A stretch of 64,000 bases of DNA from the NCBI RefSeq assembly GCF_039908645.1, contig NZ_CP150917.1, positions 2,987,501-3,051,500 of the forward strand. The letters run 5' to 3'. Under the pieces are notes generated by a model that made no database searches, was not told the origin of the DNA, and worked only from the letters and a program-made list of their open reading frames with translations. Below are positions 17,268 to 26,240 of the stretch, in pieces; positions within the stretch are counted from its first letter, which is position 1, and each line of letters begins with the position of its first letter. Origin of the DNA: Pseudomonas helvetica (GTDB lineage: Bacteria; Pseudomonadota; Gammaproteobacteria; Pseudomonadales; Pseudomonadaceae). The translations under genes were made by a program, and so were the position numbers.

Positions 17268-19436
17268 ATGAATGCGAAGATCGAGACTTCTCGACGGGAT
17301 TTTTTGAAAAGCACTGCCGTGCTCGGTGCAGGGCTGGTGGTGGCGTTTGTCATTCCGGGAGCCAATCGCTTTGCCCAGGCGGCATCGACGCCGGACGCGG
17401 TGTTCGCCCCCAATGCCTTTTTGCGCATCGCGCCCGATGGCAGCGTGACCATTCTGTTGGGGCACTCCGAAATGGGGCAGGGGATCTGGACGGGCCTGAC
17501 CATGTTGATCGCCGAAGAGCTGGATGCCGACTGGACGAAAATCCGCGTCGAGCATGCACCGGCATCGGCAGCCGATTATGGTTTGCCGGCCTTTGGCGGC
17601 ATGCAGATCACCGGTGGCTCGACCTCGACCTGGATGGAATTCGACCGCTACCGTCAGGCTGGCGCTGCCGCACGCTTGATGTTGATCGAGGCCGCCGCCA
17701 AGCGCTTCAACGTCGCACCCTCAAAGGTCCGAACCGAACCGGGCGTGGTGATTGCCGGCGATCAGCGCGCCACTTACGGTGAGTTGGCCAATGACGCCGG
17801 CCAACTGCCGGTGCCCGATCCGGCGTCGATCAAGCTCAAGGACGCCAAGGACTGGAAGATCATCGGCAAACCGACCAAGCGCCTGGATACCCCGGAAAAA
17901 ATCACCGGCCAGGCGAAATTCGGCATGGATGTGCAGTTCGATGGATTGCTGACGGCCGTGGTTGCACGCCCGCCGGTGTTTGGTGGCAGTGTCAAATCAT
18001 TCGATGGCGCGGCGGCATTGGCGCTGCCGGGCGTGCATAAAGTCGTGCAGGTGCCAACAGGCATTGCGGTGGTGGCCGATCATTATTGGGCCGCCAAACT
18101 CGGTCGCGATGCGTTGAAAATCGACTGGGACCTGGGACCCAATGCCGGGCTCGACAGTGATGCCTTGCTGCAAAATTTCCGCAAGCTCGCCGCGATCCCC
18201 GGCACTCCGGCCAGCCAGGCGGGCGACATCAGCGCCGCGCTGAGCAAGGCGGTGAAGACGATTGATGTTGAATACAGCGTTCCCTATCTGGCTCATGCAC
18301 CGATGGAGCCGCTCAACTGCACGGTGAAAATCACCCCGGACAAATGCGAGATCTGGACCGGCACCCAATTCCAGACGCTGGACCAAATGATTGCGGGGAA
18401 AATCACCGGGCTCAAACCCGAGCAGGTCGAGATTCATACCGAATTCCTCGGGGGTGGTTTTGGCCGTCGAGCCAATCCGACCTCGGACTTTGTCAGCGAG
18501 GCGGTGCAAGTCGCGAAGGCGGCCGTTGCGCCAGTGAAAACCGTCTGGTCGCGGGAGGATGACATACGCGGTGGTTACTACCGCTCGGCGTTCCTCCATC
18601 ACGCGCGCATTGGCCTGGATGCCAAGGGCATGCCCCAGGCCTGGCAGCACGTACTGGTCGGGCAGTCGATCATGGACGGCACCCCATTCGAGGCGACGAT
18701 GGTCAAGAATGGCGTCGATGCGACCTCGGTCGAAGGCGTGGCCGACAGTCCGTATATCAAGGGCCTGGCCAACCACCTGGTCGATCTGCATTCGCCGAAA
18801 ACCGGCATCAGCGTGTTGTGGATGCGTTCTGTGGGGCACACGCACACCGCATTTGTCGTCGAGTCACTGATCGATGAACTGGCCACGGCGGCCGGCAAGG
18901 ATCCAGTGGAATATCGACGGGCCTTGCTCAAGGAGCATCCGCGCCATCTCGGGGTGCTGAACCTGGCGGTGGAGAAGGCCAACTGGAAGGCGCCGCTGCC
19001 TGCGGGGCACGCGTTGGGCGTGGCGGTGCATGAGTCTTTTGGCAGTTACGTCGCGCAGGTGGCCGAGGTGTCCCAGGACAACCTGAAGATTCGTGTGCAC
19101 CGCGTGGTCTGTGCGGTCGATTGCGGTGTCGTGGTGAACCCGGCGAGCATCGCTGCGCAGATGGAGTCGGGCATCACCTTTGGCCTGGGGTTCACCTTGC
19201 ACAGCAAGCTGACCTTCAAGGACGGGAAAGTGGTGCAGTCCAATTACCATGACTTTCAGGTGTTGCGCCTGAATGAAATGCCCGTGGTCGAGGTGCACAT
19301 CGTCCCCAGCACAGAAAAACCGGGCGGTATCGGCGAGACCGGGGTACCACCGACGGCGCCGGCGGTGGCCAATGCAGTGTTTGCCCTGACCGGGCAACGC
19401 TTGCGTGAACTGCCCTTGCAACTGGCGGGGGTGTGA
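17268..19436 (+). CDS. Molybdopterin-binding large subunit, Tat-exported (IorB-like aldehyde/N-heterocycle hydroxylase)
   Basis: A 722-residue catalytic subunit. The N-terminus is a twin-arginine signal (SRRDFLKSTAVLGAG), so the enzyme matures in the cytoplasm and works in the periplasm. Molybdopterin contacts are visible in LGHSEMGQGIWTGL, FLGGGFGRRANPTSDF and PGGIGETGVPPTAP, where Glu690 is the expected catalytic base. This single-chain form resembles isoquinoline 1-oxidoreductase beta subunit (about 750-780 residues). No xdhC-type insertion factor is in the window. The true substrate is not predictable from sequence alone. Confidence 0.92.
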   Translation: MNAKIETSRRDFLKSTAVLGAGLVVAFVIPGANRFAQAASTPDAVFAPNAFLRIAPDGSVTILLGHSEMGQGIWTGLTMLIAEELDADWTKIRVEHAPASAADYGLPAFGGMQITGGSTSTWMEFDRYRQAGAAARLMLIEAAAKRFNVAPSKVRTEPGVVIAGDQRATYGELANDAGQLPVPDPASIKLKDAKDWKIIGKPTKRLDTPEKITGQAKFGMDVQFDGLLTAVVARPPVFGGSVKSFDGAAALALPGVHKVVQVPTGIAVVADHYWAAKLGRDALKIDWDLGPNAGLDSDALLQNFRKLAAIPGTPASQAGDISAALSKAVKTIDVEYSVPYLAHAPMEPLNCTVKITPDKCEIWTGTQFQTLDQMIAGKITGLKPEQVEIHTEFLGGGFGRRANPTSDFVSEAVQVAKAAVAPVKTVWSREDDIRGGYYRSAFLHHARIGLDAKGMPQAWQHVLVGQSIMDGTPFEATMVKNGVDATSVEGVADSPYIKGLANHLVDLHSPKTGISVLWMRSVGHTHTAFVVESLIDELATAAGKDPVEYRRALLKEHPRHLGVLNLAVEKANWKAPLPAGHALGVAVHESFGSYVAQVAEVSQDNLKIRVHRVVCAVDCGVVVNPASIAAQMESGITFGLGFTLHSKLTFKDGKVVQSNYHDFQVLRLNEMPVVEVHIVPSTEKPGGIGETGVPPTAPAVANAVFALTGQRLRELPLQLAGV

Positions 19437-19437
19437 A

Positions 19438-20016
19438 ATGAGACGGCATCTGTTTCTGGGCGCGCTGCTGTTGCTCGGGGGCGGTGGTTACACCTCTGAG
19501 CTGTTTGCCGACGATCAAGCCGCACTGGCGGCGTTTGCCACGGTGCAGAAGGTGTTCCAGAGCCCGCGTTGCCAGAACTGCCATATCCCCGGTGACTCGC
19601 CCTTGCAGTTCGACGCCGGGAAACCGCATGCCATGAACGTGGTTCGCGGCACTGACGGCAAGGGGGCGGCGGGCCTGCCCTGTGCAACCTGCCACGCCGA
19701 CACCAACCCGCCCGCCAGTTATGGCCCCCACGCACCACCCGGTGCACCGCATTGGGGGCTGCCATCAGCTGCACACAAAATGGCCTGGATCGGCTTGCCG
19801 GCTGATCGGCTGTGCCAGATGATCAAGGACCGTTCGAGCAACGGCGACCGTGATTTTGCCGCGCTGATCACCCATGTCAGTGACGACAAACTGGTGCTCT
19901 GGGGCTGGAATCCTGGTGGCAACAGGACACCGGTGCCGGTGCCTCACGATATTTTTGTCACCCAATTCAAGCTGTGGGCAGACGCGGGTGGGCCATGTCC
20001 GGTGGCGGGGAGCTAG
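19438..20016 (+). CDS. Diheme c-type cytochrome of the molybdenum hydroxylase operon
   Basis: A 192-residue periplasmic cytochrome with a signal peptide (LFLGALLLLGGGGYTSELFA) and two haem motifs, CQNCH at 45-49 and CATCH at 82-86. It begins one base after the stop of the hydroxylase large subunit, so it is almost certainly its electron acceptor, passing electrons to the respiratory chain. Known periplasmic hydroxylases often use a three-haem cytochrome; this one is shorter, with only two motifs. The longer frame starting at 19405 would overlap the previous gene and lacks a leader. Confidence 0.9.
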   Translation: MRRHLFLGALLLLGGGGYTSELFADDQAALAAFATVQKVFQSPRCQNCHIPGDSPLQFDAGKPHAMNVVRGTDGKGAAGLPCATCHADTNPPASYGPHAPPGAPHWGLPSAAHKMAWIGLPADRLCQMIKDRSSNGDRDFAALITHVSDDKLVLWGWNPGGNRTPVPVPHDIFVTQFKLWADAGGPCPVAGS

Positions 20017-20052
20017 ACGGGATCCGCTCGCAGGCCGGCATGATGCTGAAGG

Positions 20053-20478
20053 TTACTTGGCGAACAACTGGTCGATGTCCTTGAACGCCTTGAACTCCAG
20101 CGCGTTGCCGCACGGATCGAACAGAAACATCGTCGCCTGTTCGCCCACCAGTCCTTTGAAGCGAATGCCGGGCTCGATCACGAAACGCGTGCCCAACGAT
20201 GTGAGCCGTTCGGCCAGGGACTCCCATTCCTCCATCGACAGCACCACGCCGAAATGCGGGACCGGCACGTCGTGACCGTCCACGGCATTGGTGTGGGCGG
20301 ATTCCTGGGTGGCGGTTTTCGGGTGTTCGTGGATGACCAATTGGTGGCCGAAAAAGTTGAAGTCCACCCAGTGCTCGCTGGAGCGTCCTTCCTCCAGGCC
20401 GAACACCTGGCCATAGAAAAGCCGCGCGGCGGCAAGGTCATACACCGGAATGGCCAGATGAAAAGGGGAGAGACGCAT
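20053..20478 (-). CDS. VOC/glyoxalase-family protein
   Basis: A 141-residue single VOC domain: [20 protein letters not shown] with the first metal-binding His, [22 protein letters not shown] with a second His, and [15 protein letters not shown] with the terminal Glu. The metal site is therefore intact, as in glyoxalase or dioxygenase relatives, but the substrate is unknown. ATG 20476-20478 is preferred over a TTG three codons upstream because GAGG sits at the right distance. It is divergent from the LysR gene at 20593, which may control it. Confidence 0.85.
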   Translation of the reverse strand: MRLSPFHLAIPVYDLAAARLFYGQVFGLEEGRSSEHWVDFNFFGHQLVIHEHPKTATQESAHTNAVDGHDVPVPHFGVVLSMEEWESLAERLTSLGTRFVIEPGIRFKGLVGEQATMFLFDPCGNALEFKAFKDIDQLFAK

Positions 20479-20592
20479 GGTGTTCAAGCCTCGATGACAG
20501 GAGAGTTGAGCTGATTCTAGTCTTGTGATTTTTGATTAAAAGACGATAATTTTTGCCTCCAGCTCAAATAAAATCGATCAATCGAGGCGCTC

Positions 20593-21459
20593 ATGCTGCG
20601 TGAACTGAAAACCTTCATCGCCGTGACTCGCTATGGCACGTTCGCCGCAGCCGGCATGCACATTGGCCTCACGCAATCGGCCGTCAGCGCGCAAATGCGC
20701 AACCTGGAGCAGGCGTTGGGTATTCGCCTGTTTGACCGCACCGGGCGTCAGGCCATCCTCAACGCGGCCGGGCAGCGAGCGTTGCCGATGGCCCGGGAAA
20801 TCCTCGAAACTTTTCAGCGCATGGCCGTCAGTGACGACGTCAGCGAGTTTCGCGGCGAATTGAGGGTCGGCGCTGTGGCGACCGCCCAAACCGGTTTGCT
20901 GCCCCAGGCATTGCTGCGCTTGCGGCAGCAGGCGCCGTTGCTCGAGCCGAAACTGGTACCTGGCGTGTCACTCAACCTGTTGAGTCAGGTCGACGCTGGC
21001 GAACTTGATCTGGCGATCCTGATCAAGCCACCCTTTGAACTGCCCAAGGAGCTGTCGGCCCAGGTGATCCGGCAGGAGCCTTTTGTGTTGATCGTGCCGC
21101 CGGACCTTGAAGGCGAGGATCCATTGCAGATACTCAGCACGCATCCACAGGTGCGTTATGACCGCAACTCGTTCGGTGGCCGGCTGGTGACAGGCTTTCT
21201 GCGCGAGCAGCATATCGAGGTCAAAGTCGCGCTGGAGCTGGATGAGCTGGAAGCGATTGTGAAAATGGTCGAGTGCGGGCTGGGGGTGGCGTTGATTCCC
21301 CGGGCGGGGCTTTGGCTGGACTATGGCGCAAAGGTCAGGATCATCTCGCTGGGCGAACTGACGTTCTATCGGGAGATCGTGCTGTTGCAGCGCTACAGCC
21401 AGCGTACACAACCGATCCAGCAGTTGTTTGCGCGATGTTTGTCGAATGTCGAAGGGTAG
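20593..21459 (+). CDS. LysR-family transcriptional regulator
   Basis: A 288-residue LysR protein with a helix-turn-helix at 1-60 (FIAVTRYGTFAAAGMHIGLT; SAVSAQMRNLEQALGIRLFD) and a standard two-lobe effector domain (DAGELDLAILIKPPF; MVECGLGVALIPRAG). It is divergent from the VOC gene with 114 bp between, which contains an AT-rich stretch (20518-20575) suited to overlapping promoters. The target is probably that gene and possibly its own. Confidence 0.9.
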   Translation: MLRELKTFIAVTRYGTFAAAGMHIGLTQSAVSAQMRNLEQALGIRLFDRTGRQAILNAAGQRALPMAREILETFQRMAVSDDVSEFRGELRVGAVATAQTGLLPQALLRLRQQAPLLEPKLVPGVSLNLLSQVDAGELDLAILIKPPFELPKELSAQVIRQEPFVLIVPPDLEGEDPLQILSTHPQVRYDRNSFGGRLVTGFLREQHIEVKVALELDELEAIVKMVECGLGVALIPRAGLWLDYGAKVRIISLGELTFYREIVLLQRYSQRTQPIQQLFARCLSNVEG

Positions 21460-21492
21460 CCCTCGCAGGGTGTGGGGGTGACCATCTCATTA

Positions 21493-21697
21493 ACCGCCAA
21501 TCGGCGTAATGCTGTTCACTTAAGCCGATGTTTCAGGCACATCCGTAGTTGTGGCGAGGGAGCTTGCTCCCGCTGGACTGCGTAGCAGGCCCAATTCAGG
21601 GCCGCTTCGCGCCCCAGCGGGAGCAAGCTCCCTCGCCACAGATACTTCTCAGGCCTCCAGACTTCCTTAAGTGAACAGCATTGCGCCAATCGGCGGG
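21493..21697. repeat. Composite inverted repeat enclosing a REP pair
   Basis: Outer arms at 21493-21524 and 21666-21697 are near-perfect complements (about 32 bp, few mismatches; core TGCTGTTCACTTAAG). Inside lies a REP doublet in opposite orientations, 21551-21576 (GTGGCGAGGGAGCTTGCTCC) and 21614-21639. The outer arms also contain GCCAATCGGC, itself self-complementary, close to the fabI stop. The unit sits between the convergent LysR and fabI genes and may act as a two-way terminator. Confidence 0.75.
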
Positions 21698-21718
21698 TTT
21701 CTTGTTAACGCGTGAAGA

Positions 21719-22513
21719 TCACTCTTCGATGTTGCCCATGGCGGTGGTGTTGAAGCCGCCGTCCACGTACATGATTTCGCCGCTGATGCCGGACGCCAGG
21801 TCCGAGCACAGGAAGGCGCCGGCATTGCCGACTTCGTCGATGGTGACGTTGCGACGCAGCGGTGTTTGCGCTTCGTTGGCGGCCAGCATTTTACGGAAGT
21901 TCTTGATGCCGGAAGCGGCGAGGGTGCGGATCGGGCCAGCCGATACGGCGTTGACGCGGGTGCCTTCCGGGCCCAGGGAGCCGGCCAGGTAACGTACGCC
22001 AGCTTCCAGCGAAGCCTTGGCCATGCCCATTACGTTGTAGTTCGGCATGGTGCGCTCGGCGCCCAGGTACGACAGGGTCAGCAGGCTGCCATTGCGGCCT
22101 TTCATCATCTCGCGGCCCGCTTTGGCCAGGGCCACGAAGCTGTAGGCGCTGATGTCGTGAGCGATGCGGAAACCTTCACGGGTGGTGGCTTCGGTGAAGT
22201 CGCCGTCCAGTTGGTCGCCCGGAGCGAAGCCAACGGAGTGCACGATGCAGTCCAGGCCGTCCCATTTTTTGCTCAGTTCTTCAAAAACCCTGGCGATTTC
22301 TTCATCGCTGGCCACGTCGCACGGGAAGCACAGCTCAGGGCTCGAACCCCAGCCTTGTGCGAACTCTTCGACACGACCCTTGAGTTTGTCGTTCTGATAA
22401 GTGAAGGCAAGCTCAGCGCCCTCGCGATGCATGGCGGCAGCGATGCCGGATGCGATGGACAGCTTGCTGGCGACACCGACGATCAGTACGCGCTTACCGG
22501 CGAGAAAACCCAT
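21719..22513 (-). CDS. fabI: Enoyl-ACP reductase FabI
   Basis: NADH-dependent enoyl-acyl carrier protein reductase of type II fatty acid synthesis, 264 residues, short-chain dehydrogenase fold. It has the split nucleotide motif [23 protein letters not shown], and the FabI-type catalytic set Tyr149, Tyr159 and Lys166 (Y-x9-Y-x6-K as spaced here, [20 protein letters not shown]). It is the classical triclosan target. AGGAGCAACAC precedes the ATG. It lies 19 bases after the start side of yejF, an order I recall from P. aeruginosa, where fabI follows the npp/yej operon. Confidence 0.96.
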   Translation of the reverse strand: MGFLAGKRVLIVGVASKLSIASGIAAAMHREGAELAFTYQNDKLKGRVEEFAQGWGSSPELCFPCDVASDEEIARVFEELSKKWDGLDCIVHSVGFAPGDQLDGDFTEATTREGFRIAHDISAYSFVALAKAGREMMKGRNGSLLTLSYLGAERTMPNYNVMGMAKASLEAGVRYLAGSLGPEGTRVNAVSAGPIRTLAASGIKNFRKMLAANEAQTPLRRNVTIDEVGNAGAFLCSDLASGISGEIMYVDGGFNTTAMGNIEE

Positions 22514-22532
22514 GTGTTGCTCCTCTTTCAGG

Positions 22533-24143
22533 TTATTGCGCAGTGGCTGGTGCCAGGAAAGCGGCCTCCAGCAACTGCTGTGTATAAGGATGTTGCGGTG
22601 CGGCAAAGATACCTTGCGCGTCACCTTGTTCGACCACTTGGCCGTGCTTGATCACCATCAACTGGTGACTCAGCGCTTTAACCACCGCCAGGTCATGGCT
22701 GATGAACAGATACGTCAGGTTGTACTTGCTTTGCAGTGAGCGCAGCAGTTCAACCACTTGGCGTTGCACGGTGCGGTCGAGGGCCGAGGTCGGCTCGTCC
22801 AGCAAGATCAACGCCGGTTTCAGTACCAGGGCTCGGGCAATGGCGATTCTCTGCCGTTGCCCGCCGGAAAACTCGTGGGGATAGCGGTGCCGGGTTGCCG
22901 GGTCCAGACCGACTTCCTTGAGTACCGCGATAATCGCCAGCTCCTGCTCGGTCTCTGTACCGATCCGGTGTATACGCAGGCCTTCGCCGACGATCTGGCT
23001 CACGCTCATCCGTGGGCTCAGGCTCCCGAAGGGGTCCTGAAACACCACCTGCATTTCCCGCCGTAGCGGCCTTACCTGTTGTTGCGAAAGGCAATCCAAC
23101 GACTTGCCTTCAAAACGGATCGCGCCTTTGCTGGCAATCAACCGCAAAATCGCCAGACCCAGCGTGGACTTGCCCGAACCGCTCTCGCCGACAATGCCCA
23201 GGGTCTGTCCCTGAGGCAGGCTGAAGTTGATTCCGTCCACGGCTTTGACGTAATCGACGGTGTTGCGCAAAAAGCCTTTTTTGATCGGGAACCAGACTTT
23301 CAGGTCCTCGACTTGCAGCAGTGGCGGGCCGATGACATTGGTTGCCGGGTTGCCACGAGGCTCCGCTGCCAGCAGCTCCCGGGTGTAAGGATGCTGCGGC
23401 GCGCGGAACAACTCCTCGCACGACGCCTGTTCGACGATGCAACCCTTTTGCATGACACATACGCGATGCGCGACTCTTTGGACCAGGTTCAAGTCGTGGC
23501 TGATCAGCAACAGGGCCATGCCCAGACGGGCTTGCAACTCCTTGAGCAGTTCGAGGATTTTCAGCTGAACCGTCACGTCCAGTGCGGTGGTCGGTTCGTC
23601 GGCGATCAGCAGTTCCGGTTCGTTGGCCAGGGCCATGGCGATCATCACGCGCTGACGCTGGCCGCCGGACAATTCATGGGGCAGGGCCCTGAGCCGTTTG
23701 TGCGGCTCGGGAATTCCCACCAGTTCCAGCAGCTCCAGGGTTCGCTGGGTCGCGACCTTGCCGGTCAGGCCTTTGTGAATGCCCAGCACCTCGTTGATCT
23801 GTTTCTCGATCGAGTGCAGCGGGTTCAGCGAGGTCATCGGCTCCTGAAAGATCATCGCAATCCGGTTGCCACGAATGTGCCGGATGGTTTTCTCTTTCAG
23901 CGACAGCAGGTCATGCCCGGAGTAGGTGATGGTGCCGGTGGGGTGGCGCGCCAAGGGGTAGGGCAGCAGGCGCAGGATCGAGTGCGCTGTCACCGATTTG
24001 CCGGAGCCGCTTTCGCCGACCAGCGCCAGGGTTTCACCGCGCTTGATGTCAAAGCTGACGCCTTCCACCACCCGTTGCACGCTTTCGCCGACCACAAACT
24101 CGACAGAGAGGTTGCGCACTTCGATCAGATTGTCCTGATTCAT
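22533..24143 (-). CDS. yejF: Peptide ABC transporter ATP-binding protein, fused double ATPase (YejF/NppD type)
   Basis: A 536-residue cytoplasmic ATPase made of two complete ABC units. Each has Walker A ([12 protein letters not shown] and [12 protein letters not shown]), a signature (LSGGQRQRV and FSGGQRQRI) and Walker B ([12 protein letters not shown] and [12 protein letters not shown]). Each also has the oligopeptide-type C-terminal QHPYTRELL or QHPYTQQLL. The fusion is typical of the YejABEF/NppABCD system, which imports peptides and peptide-like antibiotics such as microcin C and, in P. aeruginosa, peptidyl nucleosides. ATG 24143 lies one base from the yejE stop. Confidence 0.95.
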   Translation of the reverse strand: MNQDNLIEVRNLSVEFVVGESVQRVVEGVSFDIKRGETLALVGESGSGKSVTAHSILRLLPYPLARHPTGTITYSGHDLLSLKEKTIRHIRGNRIAMIFQEPMTSLNPLHSIEKQINEVLGIHKGLTGKVATQRTLELLELVGIPEPHKRLRALPHELSGGQRQRVMIAMALANEPELLIADEPTTALDVTVQLKILELLKELQARLGMALLLISHDLNLVQRVAHRVCVMQKGCIVEQASCEELFRAPQHPYTRELLAAEPRGNPATNVIGPPLLQVEDLKVWFPIKKGFLRNTVDYVKAVDGINFSLPQGQTLGIVGESGSGKSTLGLAILRLIASKGAIRFEGKSLDCLSQQQVRPLRREMQVVFQDPFGSLSPRMSVSQIVGEGLRIHRIGTETEQELAIIAVLKEVGLDPATRHRYPHEFSGGQRQRIAIARALVLKPALILLDEPTSALDRTVQRQVVELLRSLQSKYNLTYLFISHDLAVVKALSHQLMVIKHGQVVEQGDAQGIFAAPQHPYTQQLLEAAFLAPATAQ

Positions 24144-24144
24144 T

Positions 24145-25164
24145 TCACTTCCTCGGGTCGAAGGCATCGCGAGCGGACTCGCCGATAAACACCAGCAAAC
24201 TCAACATCAGCGCCAGCACCGCAAAGGCGCTCATGCCCAGCCACGGTGCTTGCAGGTTGGATTTGCCCTGAGCCACCAGTTCACCCAGCGATGCACTGCC
24301 TGCCGGCAGGCCGAAGCCGAGGAAGTCCAGCGCGGTCAGGGTGCCGATAGCGCCCGTGAGGATGAACGGCATGAAGGTCATGGTCGAGACCATGGCGTTG
24401 GGCAGGATGTGCTGGAACATGATTGCGCCGTTCTGCATCCCCAGCGCGCGGGCGGCGCGTACGTATTCCAGGTTACGCCCACGCAGGAACTCGGCGCGGA
24501 CCACGTCGACCAGGCTCATCCAGGAAAACAGCAGCATGATCCCCAGCAACCACCAGAAGTTTGGCTGCACGAAACTGGCGAGGATGATCAGCAGGTACAA
24601 CACCGGTAAACCCGACCAGATCTCCAGGAAGCGCTGCCCGGCCAAATCGACCCAGCCGCCATAGAAACCCTGCAAGGCGCCGGCAATCACGCCGATGATC
24701 GAACTGAGAATGGTCAGCGTCAGCGCAAACAGCACCGACACCCGGAAGCCGTAAATCACCCGCGCCAGCACGTCGCGGCCCTGATCGTCGGTACCCAGCA
24801 GGTTGTCTGCCGAGGGCGGTGCCGGGGCCGGGACTTTCAGGTCGTAGTTGATGCTTTGGTAACTGAACGGGATCGGCGCCCACAAAGTCCAGGCGTCCTT
24901 GGCCTTGAGCAGTTCGCGGATGTACGGGCTCTTGTAGTTGGCTTCCAGCGGGAATTCGCCGCCGAAGGTGGTTTCCGGGTAACGCTTGAGCGCCGGGAAA
25001 TACCATTGGCCGTCGTAATGCACCGCCAGCGGCTTGTCATTGGCGATCAGCTCGGCACCAAGGCTTGCGCCAAACAGGATCAAAAACAGCCATAGCGACC
25101 ACCAGCCACGCTTGTTGGCCTTGAACCGTTCGAAACGTCGGCGATTGAGAGGGGACAGGTTCAT
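24145..25164 (-). CDS. yejE: Peptide ABC transporter permease YejE/NppC type
   Basis: A 339-residue inner-membrane permease. After TM1 (WWSLWLFLILFGASLGAELI) comes the long periplasmic loop seen in YejE (GQWYFPALKRYPETTFGGEF), then five further membrane segments and the binding-protein-dependent transport loop (RAARALGMQNGAIMFQHILPN) that docks on the ATPase. It is paired with yejB, whose stop is one base away. Confidence 0.94.
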   Translation of the reverse strand: MNLSPLNRRRFERFKANKRGWWSLWLFLILFGASLGAELIANDKPLAVHYDGQWYFPALKRYPETTFGGEFPLEANYKSPYIRELLKAKDAWTLWAPIPFSYQSINYDLKVPAPAPPSADNLLGTDDQGRDVLARVIYGFRVSVLFALTLTILSSIIGVIAGALQGFYGGWVDLAGQRFLEIWSGLPVLYLLIILASFVQPNFWWLLGIMLLFSWMSLVDVVRAEFLRGRNLEYVRAARALGMQNGAIMFQHILPNAMVSTMTFMPFILTGAIGTLTALDFLGFGLPAGSASLGELVAQGKSNLQAPWLGMSAFAVLALMLSLLVFIGESARDAFDPRK

Positions 25165-25165
25165 C

Positions 25166-26239
25166 TCAATGCTCCCGGTGTTCGAAGTCGATCCGTGGAT
25201 CGACCAGGGTGTAGGTGAGGTCGCCGATCAGTTTCACCACCAGCCCCAGCAGGGTGAAGATGAACAGGGTGCCGAACACCACCGGGTAGTCGCGGTTGAT
25301 CGCTGCTTCAAAACTCATCAGGCCCATGCCGTCGAGCGAGAAGATCACTTCCACCAGCAACGAACCAGTGAAGAAAATCCCGATGAAGGCTGAAGGGAAG
25401 CCGGCGATCACCAGCAGCATGGCGTTGCGAAACACATGGCCATAGAGCACGCGATGGCGGGTCAGGCCCTTGGCCTTAGCGGTGACGACGTACTGTTTGT
25501 TGATCTCGTCGAGGAAGCTGTTTTTGGTCAACAGGGTCATGGTCGCGAAGTTACCGATCACCAGTGCCGTCACCGGCAGCGCGATGTGCCAGAAGTAATC
25601 GCGGACCTTGCCCATCCAGCTCAATTCACTGAAGTTGTTCGAGGTCAGGCCGCGCAGGGGAAACCAGTCCAGGTAGCTGCCGCCGGCAAACACCACGATC
25701 AGCAGGATCGCAAACAGGAACGCCGGGATCGCGTAGCCGACGATGATCGCCGAACTGGTCCACACGTCGAAGTGGCTGCCGTGCCGGGTGGCCTTGGCGA
25801 TCCCCAGCGGGATCGACACCAGGTACATGATCAGCGTGCTCCAGAGCCCGAGGGAAATCGACACCGGCATCTTTTCCTTGATCAGGTCGATGACCTTGGC
25901 GTCCCGGAAGAAGCTGTCGCCGAAATCCAGGGTGGCGTAGTTCTTGATCATGATCCACAAGCGTTCCGGCGCCGACTTGTCGAAGCCGTACATGTGCTCG
26001 ATTTCCTTGACCAGCGCCGGGTCCAGGCCCTGCGCGCCGCGATAGCTGGAACCTGCCACCGAGACTTCGGCACCGCCGCCGGCAATGCGGCTGGTAGCGC
26101 CTTCGAAGCCTTCGAGCTTGGCGATCATCTGTTCCACCGGGCCGCCGGGCGCGGCCTGGATGATCACGAAGTTGATCAGCAGAATGCCGAACAGGGTTGG
26201 AATGATCAGCAACAGTCGCCGAAAAATATACGCCAGCAT
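25166..26239 (-). CDS. yejB: Peptide ABC transporter permease YejB/NppB type
   Basis: A 357-residue permease starting directly with a membrane helix ([20 protein letters not shown]), as DppB-like proteins do. The domain carries [20 protein letters not shown] and [20 protein letters not shown], the ATPase-docking motif. It has the extra periplasmic insert of the Yej branch (residues about 40-75). One-base gaps join it to yejE and to the binding-protein gene, so all five genes form one transcript. Confidence 0.94.
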   Translation of the reverse strand: MLAYIFRRLLLIIPTLFGILLINFVIIQAAPGGPVEQMIAKLEGFEGATSRIAGGGAEVSVAGSSYRGAQGLDPALVKEIEHMYGFDKSAPERLWIMIKNYATLDFGDSFFRDAKVIDLIKEKMPVSISLGLWSTLIMYLVSIPLGIAKATRHGSHFDVWTSSAIIVGYAIPAFLFAILLIVVFAGGSYLDWFPLRGLTSNNFSELSWMGKVRDYFWHIALPVTALVIGNFATMTLLTKNSFLDEINKQYVVTAKAKGLTRHRVLYGHVFRNAMLLVIAGFPSAFIGIFFTGSLLVEVIFSLDGMGLMSFEAAINRDYPVVFGTLFIFTLLGLVVKLIGDLTYTLVDPRIDFEHREH

Positions 26240-26240
26240 C

